Part shown: positions 11,888 to 24,100 of the stretch, piece after piece | Numbering within the stretch: the first letter of the stretch is position 1 | How the letters are laid out: the number at the start of each line of letters is the position of its first letter | From: Bagarius yarrelli | Lineage: Eukaryota > Chordata > Actinopteri > Siluriformes > Sisoridae | Length of the DNA stretch: 64,000 nucleotides | NCBI GenBank assembly: GCA_005784505.1 | Contig: VCAZ01000048.1 | Location: forward strand, 1,263,761-1,327,760 | Reading direction: 5' to 3' | Notes under the pieces: model-generated | Told to the model about the DNA's origin: nothing | What the model saw: only the letters and a program-made list of their open reading frames with translations | Database searches by the model: none | Program-made: the position numbers and the translations under genes

Positions 11888-13106
11888 ATTCCAGCCCCTT
11901 TACCCATACGTATCCTGCATTGAATGAAGCATAGACCGTCAGCATTATTATCACCTGCCTCCTGTAAGTCTGGATGTATAAAAACTCTCCTTAAACACTA
12001 CACACTAAATACGTTAAAAAAAACCCCAAAACTGATAGACGACTTTGACTTTGATTTACTCATTGAGTAAATGTTATAAACTCTCCCACAATCAGTGACT
12101 AAATACAACAATACATTTATTGTGTTTTAAAGAATGCTGTGCTTTACTTTGGGTCAATACAATGATGTATATGTTACAAAGAATAAAGTAAGACAACTTT
12201 ATTTGTGTATGATTAAAAAAAGAGAAAGAGCCAAGCGTCATTAGGGGGGTTGTGGGGTTTATATTCCTAACTTCCAGATGTAATATTCCTTTTCCTTCAG
12301 GCATGAGCATTAAACTCCCAAAACAAAGTTCTGTAATGCACTGACTGCAAACAATTAAAGCCAGAGTGTATCACAGAACTTTACTTGGAAAGCCATGGAG
12401 GAGCCCACTAATCCTCTCGTCTTATAGGGCTTCTCATCTTTCCACTGTCAAAATCAGAGGGGAAAAGGCACATGTTATAACACTTTAGCTCATTCAAACA
12501 GCATGTAACATTTTTCTCCTTTCCGAATAATGCTCACAAATGTATTTAGCACAGTCCTGGAAAAAACCATCAAACCAAGCATCCTAAAGTCAGAATCATG
12601 CTCTTGATGATCGCTGGATTGACACAGGAATACATGGCAAAGTAATAAATGACTAAGAAATGAATTAACTATATTAAATGAACCCCCCCCACACACACAC
12701 ACACATTCATATCTATATATACAGCTGCACACTGGACGCATATGGGTTGTGATATAGGGGTACATAAACTCAATATCTTTATATGTGCTAAAATAATCAC
12801 TTGTGGGAATTAAACTGTATCTAGACATGAGAATGCTTCACTTTTGCTTTCAAGCCTCAGCCTTACCTGACTTCAAGGTTGTGAATTGAACAGTCATAGT
12901 GGGGGGGGGGGGAATAGGTAAAACAGATGACGTGTCTATTTGGAGCTGTGGATAAACCCACTCTGGGATGAAAATCTAATTACTTTTTAATCCCGGAATG
13001 GTTTGCAGTTCCAATACAGTGAAGTCGTAACTATTCCAAACAGAATGCGTGACTGTTTAAAAGTAAATATTAAACTCTAGAAGAAAAAAACCACACACAC
13101 ACTCAA

Positions 13107-13133
13107 ACACACACACACACACACACACACACA
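13107..13133. repeat. (CA)n microsatellite
   Basis: CA dinucleotide tract, preceded by a shorter interrupted CA run. Confidence 0.93.
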
Positions 13134-13479
13134 ACCGAGCCATAACTAAAAACATGCAGTTAGGAATGACATCTGCACGCTAGAAGTGATCAAGTCCAAC
13201 TAAAAAAAAAAAAACTTTGGTTTTAAAACAAAGCTGGTCCATGATATGAGCACCAGATCAGAGAATGCATGTTCTTCACTTTCAGCAGAAGATTGAAAAA
13301 TGTTGAACATACCTGCCGGAGTTCACAGCTGCCACTCAGCACTTTATGCACGAAGGTTAACTGCTTCAAATGCAAAACTAAAAAAGAACGCACCATTTTA
13401 AAATATGGAAACCTGAACTATTTTATTTGCAGCAGATGCTTTTATTCGTTAATCATTGTTTATTTCTCTTTTTTTTTGC

Positions 13480-13640
13480 CCGGACTAAGTGTTTGCTCGG
13501 GCGCCTCTCCGCCGCCGTGTCTTTCCGCGTCGCGCACACAGATGGAAGAATGTCGACGTGGAGCTGCCAATCGTGAGCGCGCAATCACGGACGCGCTTCA
13601 GACCAAGGGAGAAAAGAAAAAACTTTCACTTTTGGTGTAG
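13480..13640. promoter_or_regulatory. CpG-rich block about 1.5 kb upstream of the nfe2l2 start codon
   Basis: Dense CG dinucleotides (for example TTTCCGCGTCGCGCACAC and GAGCGCGCAATCACGGACGC) stand out from the AT-rich surroundings. A T-rich tract precedes it. It may be a distal promoter or alternative first exon of nfe2l2, or the start of a non-coding transcript. An ATG at about 13531 opens a frame of only 32 codons that is not recognised. Confidence 0.4.
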
Positions 13641-14317
13641 TTTTCAGTCAGGCACAAGGCTAAGATGGTAGCTGGAGGTAGAGTGTAGTTTTTCACAGAT
13701 ACGTGTCAGTAAACCAGGTGGAAAGATTGAAATTACCTAATTGAGTAGCAACAGAATTTAGTGTTTGTCTCCAGACCAAAAAATAATGTTGTCACTGAAA
13801 TTGCACCATATATACTACATTATTTGTAGTATAGCTGTAGTGTGTTGCTTTTTCAATGGTAACGTGAACTTTTTAAAACGATACAAAGGTACAATAACTC
13901 CATCTAAAGTGTTTTTACATTTTAGCGTGATCATTTGTGCACTTTTTAATGCACCCTTGCAGGTAAAAAAAAAAAAAAGGAATTTAAACACTGTAGATAT
14001 AACTTTTAAGGGGTAAAAAAAAGGATAAAGTAACCCTTTATTAATATTTTAAAGAGTGTACGGATGCGGTGCAGTTTTACACACAGATCATAAAACCTTT
14101 CAACCCACAGCCTGTCATGTGTTATATTCGCGTGTACAGTCACAGTGATGAGCCCTAATGATTGAAAGAAAATTATTATGTATAGATGCTTCCAAAACTC
14201 CCTGAAGTCTCTGGCTTAGTAAAACGAAATTATAACTAACATAAGAAAAATAAAAAAAGTCCAATTTAATATGTGGCACTTTTGGCCCAATTAAATTTTG
14301 ACAAGCGAGCAGGTTGA

Positions 14318-14331
14318 CCAGTAGAGGTCGC
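14318..14331 (+). promoter_or_regulatory. CTCF-core-like motif (13 of 14)
   Basis: CCAGTAGAGGTCGC compared with CCASYAGRKGGCRS; only position 11 differs. It lies upstream of nfe2l2 and points right, toward the gene. Confidence 0.4.
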
Positions 14332-14749
14332 AAGCTGATAGACGGACAGTTTCACGAGCACACAGGTTAGGACTAGATTTTCAAGAACCCCGTGGCAAAT
14401 ATTTATCATCAGTGTACCCTTTTCAAGCTCAGACAGGGCATTTACCTGAATTTTAACTATATTTGGACAGCGTCCAAGTTTAACAGATCTATAAATGTTT
14501 GTTTATTGTTTGAGCTGTACTTTGCGAACAGTAACGCTGGACCTGTTCTAACACTTAGATTCAAGTAGTTAAAACCAACTTCTTTATTATTTTATTTGTT
14601 AAATAACATTACAATTTAGATTAATGTAGGAGCATTACATTATCTTTAAATAATCATTGTTTTTTCAGTTTAAAGTAAAGGGTTTTTTTTTTTTTTTTAG
14701 ATATTCCCGATAAGCATATATTCGCCAACTAATTTAAACAATAAGGTCA

Positions 14750-15091
14750 CATTTACAGGGTAGAGATTGCGCAATTTGGATAATAATTGCCATACGTTGC
14801 CCCCGGTCGGAGGTAGCTTGATTACTCGGGATTGCGTATGAGGGCGAAAAGGAGGCGGATCCCGCCTCAGTACCAGCAGCGATTCTGATTGGCTGCTGGC
14901 TGTTCTGGGCTGGTCAATCAAATGCCTGGGGCTTCCCGTAAATTTTCATAACTCAGGCTGTATTTCATCGGTTGGTGGCGCGTCGGAAAATTTAGACTGT
15001 TTTATTTCTACTTCCTTATTTTTTTTAAATACTAAAAAATACCAAACATTGGAAGTTTCATTTTAAAAGGAAGGCAGTAGAAGTCGCCATA
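14750..15091 (+). promoter_or_regulatory. nfe2l2: Probable nfe2l2 proximal promoter and 5' UTR
   Basis: Contains a symmetric pair of GC boxes (GAGGCGG 14852-14858 and CCGCCTC 14862-14868), an inverted CCAAT box (ATTGG 14888-14892), and a CAATCA at about 14915. No TATA box and no clear antioxidant-response element (TGAnnnnGC) was found by eye. The transcription start cannot be fixed; the 5' UTR probably begins after about 14950. Confidence 0.55.
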
Positions 15092-15133
15092 ATGATGGAG
15101 ATCGAGCTCCCTAAAATGCACCCGACTCAACAG
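15092..15133 (+). CDS. nfe2l2: nfe2l2 coding exon 1
   Basis: Encodes MMEIELPKMHPTQQ (residues 1-14), matching human MMDLELPPPGLPSQQ. The donor is GTAATT, phase 0. It is too short to show as an isolated open frame. Confidence 0.95.
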
Positions 15134-18100
15134 GTAATTTTTTAAATACTTATTCATGCCTGGACATCTAATGATCTGTTTGTCTTATATAGTTGTATGT
15201 CAAAAAAAAAAAAAATAAAAATCGAATTTTCTTTTTAATGCCCAGTTTTCTTCAGTCGCTGATGGTGTGTGAAGTGTGTATTGTTAGGAACTTGGCTCAT
15301 ATTAACTCAGGCTGAACATCACTGGTAGTCGGCTGTGGTTTTTGCGTTAAATGTCAGTCTTATCTCAATAGTGTCATCATCGTGTTTACATTACTAGCCT
15401 ATAACATGATCGCCGGTGATTTACATAGTCGTTTTTCTGTATTATTTTGTCATAACCAGCTTTACGTGTAAGGAGGAATGGGTTTTTAGTCGCTATCAGG
15501 GGGCGTTTCCTGTGTTGTTTCCGATAAAAACGCTTCTGTGCGCACTTCAGTAAATTTTGCCAAGTCATGGAAGCCGGGCCGGCAACCAAACGAGGTCCCG
15601 GGATGGATAAATACAGCCTCCATTAGCCATTCATCGTCATATAATAGATTTACCGAGAATATGATAAGAAATCGGCCGTTATTTCGTTTAGATTTCTCAG
15701 CCGCCCCCTCTTACTTTAGCCCTGTAGCGTGCGCGCTGGCGTTATCAGTAGCTTAGCCCTTTGCTCCTCACTCTCTGTGTAGCAACGTTGCACAATCGCA
15801 GGCGGCGCTATTTTTCAGACTGGCCTTGTCTTCCTAAACCGCCTAATTCTGGTGAACAATTGGTATAAAACACGAATTAACACATAATAATTTTCCAACA
15901 ATTCGTAGAATGGTTGATTGACACCTTGGTGGGCGTGGCTTCGGTTGGAAACAGATGAGCATGACTGTCTGTATGTGTTAAAGTAGCTCGGATTTTAATT
16001 GGCCATAATATTTTACTAAAGCTTATAATAAAAGGGTTAGGCTATAAAGACATTTCACCTTATAGTCTCTAATCTATCTTTTAATCTGAATTGCATTAGA
16101 GGTGTTTAATGAACAGGTTCACAACTGGTTTTGCAAGCAGATTTTTCTCCTCTATTAAACAGACAGTTTCAGTTCCTTTATTTTAGAGGTAAATAAAGTG
16201 ATGTGTTTGTGATTGGTCTAGGTGTGTATTCTTTAGTGTTTGTGTGGGTTTTTTGTTACCGCACAAAAAAGTATAGTGGCAAAATGGCAGTATAGTAGTT
16301 TTATTTATAAATAAGGTTTTTTGCTTGTTTGCTGGGGTTTGCATTTATGGATTGGATCTTTTTTACCTTTAGGATGTCCCCCGTGACAAGAAAGAGGACA
16401 GTTTGGTACATTGTTACATAATTTAATGTTTCACTCATTCTTGTCCTATGACGGTGTAAATTCTGGTTCCAATGTGGCTCTGACCAGGATAAAGCAGTTA
16501 CTCTAAATGAATAAATGACAAATTGAGGAAGTGAAATTTAAGTATGTTTCCTTACCTGGAAACCGGCTTATTTTGTAATACTACTTCCTTTTTGAATCTT
16601 AGAAGGAACTTAAATGCTGTAATGTTGATCAACCTTTTACACCACCGCTGGAGTTCAGCACAATGAGGTGTTTTTCATTGTCTGTGCTCTCATACATTTC
16701 CAAAACCCGGTAATTAAGTGGCGAGTTCAAGCAAATGTTTTTAAACATAGAAATCCCACTCATAAACGTTGGCCTTTTGTGTGTTAAATCAAGGATCAAG
16801 TAACCTAACAAATGTAAGATTTAATTTTTTTTATTGCATTTTGACGTATACATTTAATACAAAATACATTTAAGAAATAAATACCAGTCAGATATTTAAT
16901 TGTGTGGTTAAATAGTATTTACAATTAAAATAAATTCTACATTTAAAGATTGGAGTTGCGATATTTTAACAATCGAACGCCATAGGACAAATTTGTCATC
17001 CCACATGCTTTCGTAGGTACTAGTTTAATCAAGCAAATGACAATATTAAATCAAACATTTCTGCGTATTTCTAATTTAAATAAAAAAAGTACTTAAACAT
17101 TTGAGGGAAAACAAATTAGGTTTACTTGTGTGCCCTGTGAAAACAAAAATATCTATTGGCCGTTAGCTGCACCTTAGCACATGCTAATAGGTAAACATTT
17201 CTAGAGCTGGTATTAGCTTTTGAAAATGGCTGGAAAATATAAAACCGAAATTTTTCTTCAGAGGTTAGGCTCGATATAAAACAATGAAAGTGCTGAATGG
17301 AAATGATGAAGTGATGAAATTTTTGGTATGACATCCTCACAATAGTGTTTTTACAGCATTGGCATTTACCTTTGACACCATGATAAGTTATAAAAGTATG
17401 AAACACTCCCACAGAAACACTCCCAATAATGAAACCATCAAAGTTAAACAAACTAATACATCCGTCAATTATGTTTGTTAAATAAATGAAAGAAAAGGGA
17501 GATTTGTGTGTGTGGGAGTTCAGATTAGGCATCTGTTAAGATCTGTTTCAGATATTTCAACACTTTGATCCAACAACATTCCATACTTACAATCTAAGTC
17601 TGGTAATTGACTGGAATATACACACTCGCACACATATTTCGCTCGTTAATATAAAAAAAGAAAAGTTTTTCTCAATGTTCATTCAAGGTATTTACTTTGG
17701 TGAGGAAGGATTTATCCACAGTATGATCAGTAGGTCTGACAGCTGGATAACCAAGAAACACACAGAAAGGGAAAAATTACTATTTGATCCCCTGCTGATT
17801 TTGTACGTTTGATCAGTGTATAATTTTAATGGTGGGTTTATTCTAACACTGAAATACAGAGAAAACAACAAAACATCCGAAAAAACACAATCCATTTTCA
17901 AAAAAAGTTATTAATTTATTTGCATTTTAATGAGTGGATTAAGTATTTGATCAGCAAGATTCCTGGCTTCCAGGTGTCTGGGGGACTCTCTTAAAGGAAA
18001 TGCTCCAAATCTCAGCTTGTTACCTGTATAAAAGTCACCTGTCCATAGAAGCAATCAATCAAGCAGATTCCAAACTCTTCACCATGACCAAGACCAGCAA

Positions 18101-21100
18101 GCTGTTCAAGGATGTTAGGGACAAGATTGTAGACCTACACATAGCTGGAATGGGCTACAAGGCCAGGCAGCTCGTTGACAAGGTGACAACAGTTGTACAC
18201 AAAATAACTGTCAATCTACCTCAGTCTGGGGCTCCAAGCAGGATCCCACCACTGGAATTTTTTATGATCATGAGAACGATAAGGAACCAGCCCTAAACTA
18301 CACAGGAGGATATTGTGAACAATCTCAAGGCACCTTAAATCCTTTAGCGCCCACATGGTCCAACTGCTTAAGATGGCACATGTACAGACCTGTTTAAAGT
18401 TTGCCATCGAACATCTGAACAGTTCAGAGGAGAATTGGGTAAAAGTTTTGTGGTTGGATGAGACCAAAATCAAGCTCCTAGGCATCAAATCAACTCACTA
18501 TAATTGGAGGAGGAACGCTGCCTATGACCCAAAGAACGCCGTTCCCATCGTCAAATAGGCGGTGTTTTGGGAATTCTTTGCTGCTAAGGGGACAGGACAC
18601 TTTTACTGGCATCAAAGGGCTGATGGATGCACCATCACATTTTGATTGAGAACCTTCCCTCAGCCAGAACATTAAAAATGGGTCGTGGAGCATGACCAGC
18701 ATGGTCAAGGCAACAAAAAAGTGACTCAAAAGGCAGCACATTAAGATCCTTGAGTACTACACCATTAAAATTATACACTGATCATTTCTTTGTCAGTGGG
18801 CAAACATACAAAATCAGCAAGAGATCAGTATAGCATATAACATTTATACACACATATTATATTTAAATAAATAAATAATTTACATCATTTGACAGACACC
18901 CTTATCCAGAGCGACTTACATTTATCTCATTTATACAACTGAGCAATTGGGGGGGTTAAGGGCCTTGCTCAGGGGTCCAGCAGTGGTGGCTTGGTGAAGC
19001 TGGGAATCAAACCCACAATCTTCGGGTTGGCAGTCCACCACCTTAACCATGAGCCACCACTTCCCATCAATTTGAACAGAATAGTTAAAAAAAAAAAAAA
19101 CAATTTGCAGTAACACACATTATAATGTATACGTGCCTTGTTTTTTTTTTTCCATTTTCACTTCCATCTCCTAACATGTGAGAACGCAACTGTGTCCATA
19201 TCATTAAGCAAGAATATCACCACTTCTCCTTTGTATAATCCCTATTGTGTTTTTTTGGGCCCCTGTGATCAACACTTACAAAATGAAGGAAGTAAATGTT
19301 TGACATCCTTAACTGAAAGCAGAGTCACATGTCTTCTATTACTCTCTGACCTATACAGAGTTACACAATTGTCTAGTGATTACACTGTTTCCTTTCTGTA
19401 AATAAACGCATAGAATTATAATGGGAGATGTTGAAGCTGTTTGGTTGAATGTTTATGTCCGTTGGTGAAAGAAAGGTCATTTACACTTAACAGTTTTTAC
19501 ATTTGAAAGAAGGAGTTTTTATGCCTTTATGTCATTGGTTATTATTTAGTCTTTCTTTGAGGTTCTATGCAAATTGTAGCTAGAGTAACTATTTTTTTAA
19601 TACTGTAGACATTTGCTTTGAACCTATATCTGTCCAGGGTTCAGAAATTTATTTTACGAACAGACGTTTTAATCTTAGGTTTGATTTCATTGTATGTGCT
19701 GGTAGGTTTGGTTTGTTTTTTTCTCCTTGGGAAGGTCCTTGACTTATTTTAGCCTTATAAACGAAGGTTGGATAAGAAGGACACAGCAGAGTAACAAGCA
19801 GTTTCCCCTTTTTGATTGCTTAATGGTCTGGTTATTTTTGGGTGAGAATCTGTAGGTACTTTACGGTCTGATCCGATTCTGGGAGTCACAATCCGATGCC
19901 AAAATCGATTCTCAATTTCCACTTTTTTTCACATTTTTCTGCTTCTTAACCAGAATAAGAGTTTTTATGCTTTTTGTTTATAGTTGGATTTTCTGTATGA
20001 CAATATCATCCATCTTAAAAAAAAAAAAAAAAGATGATTTGGTTTCATAAATTTTCTTTTATTAATAATGTTGTATTCAGAATAAACTGAACTTCTGAAT
20101 GAAACATCAAAACGTCAGGTTATTATAACAATTATAAAGAACACTTAACGCCGTAAGGACACACTGTTCCTCGGCTCAAGCACCTGCAACGGTGTGCGAA
20201 ACCCTGTGTTATTCACGACAGACAAAGGGCACAAGTACTTGGCTATAAAACCACCACCGATCGAGTAATTCGCTTTGCCTTCCTTTAGAATCCGGTGGAA
20301 TCATTGCCACACAGTCGATTATAAAATTGATTCTGATTTGATGTCCATTTTTGTTTAAATTAAGCAAATTCGCCAGCATATGTATGTGCGTCAGTCTTTA
20401 AGTTTAGACATGATAATTTTGTGTCCGTGTTATTCTGTGTGTGTGGATAAATGTTTTTTTCCTTCTAGTTTAGTACATTTTTGACTGCTTTCTTTCTTTG
20501 TTTTATTAAATTCAAGTGTTTAAGCGAACCTGCGACAAACGCTTAATTACACTTATCATTTTTATGTGTTTTGCAAGCGCATGCACAGGCCCGTACCGTC
20601 ACGATCTTATTTGAATTTGGAATAGATTCTGGACTTTTGAGAATCGATTCAGGAATCGTTAGAGAAAGAATTGCAATGCGTCGATAAATCAATTTTTTCC
20701 CCCACCCCTACTGGTTACGTAACAAATATCATGACCTACAAGTTTAAACCTCTGTTTTACAGTTTCTGTTTCTTAAATTTGGCACCAGAACCAGAATACA
20801 CCTAATTTTTAATTTAGGTTTTGGCATTTAACAAAATGTGGGTGAGTTTCTGTAATTTGAGGAAAGAGGAGACAAGCATCTATTATTCATGCCTGTGTCC
20901 TCTACATTGCCTTCATGATAACAAGCCTGTAAGCCAGGCTTGGCTGTGATACGTGCTCACTGCTGCATGGTAAAAAGAGGCACAAATCCCCAGAGAGCCA
21001 CAGGGCGTGGTGCGAAGGTGCTGAATGGTACTGTTTCTCTTCCCCCTCTTTCTCTGTAGGATATGGATCTGATTGATATCCTGTGGAGGCAGGATATAGA

Positions 21101-24100
21101 CCTGGGAGCAGGACGAGAAGTGTTTGACTTTAGCTACAGGCAGAAGGAGGTACAGCTGCAGCGGCAAAAAGAGCTGGAGGAGGAGAAGAGACAGCAGATA
21201 AGGAGGGAGCAGGAGAAGGCACTTCTTGCTCAGCTACAGCTTGACGAGGAGACTGGCGAGTTCGTGCCTCGACCCACGCCTACCAGCAATGGTCTGACGC
21301 AGCCTAATACTGCGCCTGCTGAGATCACACAGGTACACCCATACACACCAACTCGTGTGTGCAAACTCAAATAACCTTCTGATGCAATCTAATAAAGCCA
21401 TGGTATTATTGTTGGTAAAAAACTGACAGCAGATTCATATGATGATAAATTAAACGCCTGCATACCTCTCAGTGAAATGTCTGTCAGATTGTCTGTACTT
21501 TTATAACGCCTGATAAAAAATGGACACGGTGCAATAAATAACACCTTATCCAATAAAAACATTTTAAATTTAGCCAAGTTTATGCGTTAATGCCAATTAT
21601 CGAACTAAAATAAATGTATAATATCATACTAGTGAAGCAACAAACGATTATTTTGATAGTTGATTAATCGGCGATGATTAAAACGATTAATCTGCAATTA
21701 ATTTATTTTATTAGTTTTAAGTTATGACTAGTGTAATATATAAAATAATAATGTCTTTTAAATACGGTTGCAATTATTTTACTGATTAATCAGTATTTTT
21801 TGATTAAATATTCAGCTTTTGCAATGAGGTAAAATATTAATGTGTACATATTCTAACTAATTAACAAAATTTCTTATAGTTATTATTTATACTTTTTATG
21901 TATTTATTTATTTGTTTATTTATTTTCTGCATTTACTCATGGCTTGACTGGAGAGATGATTTACAGCAGAAAAATTGAGTGACACTGTTTAGGCTAAATC
22001 TAAATATCCGTAGGTGTTTGTACTTTTTAGCGTGCTGATTGCCAGAACTGCTGTAAACACCCACATCGCTCTGATAGGATACTTTCTTAACTTCTGGGGT
22101 TTTTTTTTTTTTTAAATTCCTGCTTTGTTTATGTCGGTGCCTTTAATAATGACAGCATATTTTTTGTGTAGTTTTGTAAAACTTGCCTGCCCTCTTGGTT
22201 TGGATATTTTTTGCATTCCAACATGTTCTCATAAGGGCCTTATCTTTTGCATGAGCACTGAGCTGTGCTACAACGCCACCTTGGTTAAAACCGTGCCACC
22301 GTCGGGCCTTTCATTAGGTCATGAGATCAAACGTATATTTAAAAATAAAGATATTTGTTTTTTTTTGTTTTTTTTGTCGATTGATCGTTTAAGCCCTAAA
22401 ATACGCGTTTGGTTGTGTCCAAAATAATTTCACTTGATATTTTTGGATAAAATATTACTTTTTAGATTAACTGGTGCATATTTAAATTTCTATATATCTA
22501 TATATCGCTGCACATCTATATAGATATATATACACACACACACATGCTTAGTATAAACACTGTGCATCACCAATTTAAATATAAGCAAATGTGACCATGT
22601 TCTAACAAGGGTTAGTTTTTCATTTAAATATGCTTCCATTATATAAACATAAATATTTACGCTTCGCTCCCACACAAAACACATGCAGATTCCAACCCAA
22701 AGTAATATATACACATACACAAACATGTGAGGCAAATCACCACCTGATTTGGCTCTAGGAAAACCCCACCCTGCTGATAACCCAGTTGGGTGCAGCTGCC
22801 TGGTTGCTGGGTTACTGCTGCCATAGTGTAATTATAAGAACTCAGGTGGGTCAGGTTTCAGAGCGGATGGCTTACAGCTTCAGAGAAACACCTCCCTGTA
22901 ACAGCTCTTCTATTATAACATTTTATTCAGGTCTGTGTTCACTGCTGAATTATTGATTGGAAACGGAGCAAAGTCGAGGGTGTGAGATATCAGCAGTCGA
23001 CGTGATGTCTTTCTTACTCTGCATGTAAAAATCAGTGTGATATGGATGCTCCTCATCTTTGTGTCCACAGAATGTGGCGTTCACGGAAGGGGATGTCGAT
23101 GCCATGTCGTTTGACGAGTGCATGCAGCTGCTGGCGGAGACGTTTCCTTTAGTGGAGCCAGCAGAGGTAAGCTTTTAACTGTTACACATTCTCACCAATA
23201 AAATCATGTTAGCATTCTTAGTCATCTTATAATTATATGTCTAAATAGATGTCATGAACCTTATGCTGACTTTTTTTTTTTAATAATATATATATATAAA
23301 CAGTCTGCTCCTCCTATTCTGGATTCCTCCATTCCTCCCTGCACAGACAACACCCATCTCACCATGCCTGGAGAAATACCCATGCTCATTCAAAATCCTC
23401 TACTACCAGGACCTATAGACCAAACCTGGATGGATTTGCAAGTAAGGCTCAATACATGCACTTTCATAGAAAAAGAAAAATTCTCTTAGTTCTTAGTGTT
23501 TGGTATTAATTTTTCAGGGTGAATAAAGTAGCTGTTTTTGTGGTCAGCATTAAATAACTAATATGTAGTGGTCTAAAAAGATTTTTTAGTACACAGCATT
23601 AGCTTGTCTATTCAAACATCACTAGTAAACAGAACAGGGACAAAAACAGTGTTACTGATTTGGAAAGAAACTAAATGACAGCCCTGTTAAGGACAGTGTA
23701 TTGTAAAGTGGTAGATCAGTAGTTGAGGTGTTGGACTGCTACCCGGAAAATTGTGGGTTTGCGTTCCCGGAACCACCGTTACCAACTTTGGGCCCCTGCA
23801 AAAGACCCTTAACCCCCAATTGCTTAGTTGTATAATGGAAATGAATGTAAGTCACTCTGGATAAGCCAAATGCCATAAATGTAAATGTGTTGTTACAGGT
23901 CCTTCGTGAAAGAAGGGCTAAAAACACAAGTTTTTGCAACTCTAGGAGTTTGGCTTACTGTTTGGTCACATGGTTTGCTTAAGGTCCAGTATTCAGCACA
24001 TCCATGTGTGACCTATTTGGAGTAAAGAGGGTTGTCTTCATAGTAAGCGATCACATGCTTTATTCACTTGTTTTTGCTTTCTATTTTTAATAAAATGCTG

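Larger units (their letters stand above)
10641..14750. other. Intergenic region between the divergent agps and nfe2l2 genes
   Basis: No supported protein gene. Contents: a SINE (11701-11887), a 17-base direct repeat (about 11571-11606), CA repeats near 12691 and 13107, a G-tract at 12901-12912, a CpG-rich block at 13480-13640, and a CTCF-like motif at 14318. Open frames of 70-123 codons here show no protein-like character. Confidence 0.7.
15134..21059. other. nfe2l2 intron 1
   Basis: A 5.9-kb intron. It contains a Tc1-like transposon relic (17769-18832), a SINE (18881-19066) and a probable terminal-repeat DNA element (about 19870-20715). CpG dinucleotides near 15480-15760 may be the downstream part of the promoter CpG island. 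No further exon was seen. Confidence 0.75.

Noticed and set aside
13269..13640. 123-codon plus-strand frame
   Set aside because: Only its end lies in the CpG-rich block, and the protein is not recognised. The regulatory reading is kept instead.
17122..17532. 136-codon minus-strand frame
   Set aside because: No known domain, AT-rich composition, no conserved motif; lies in nfe2l2 intron 1.
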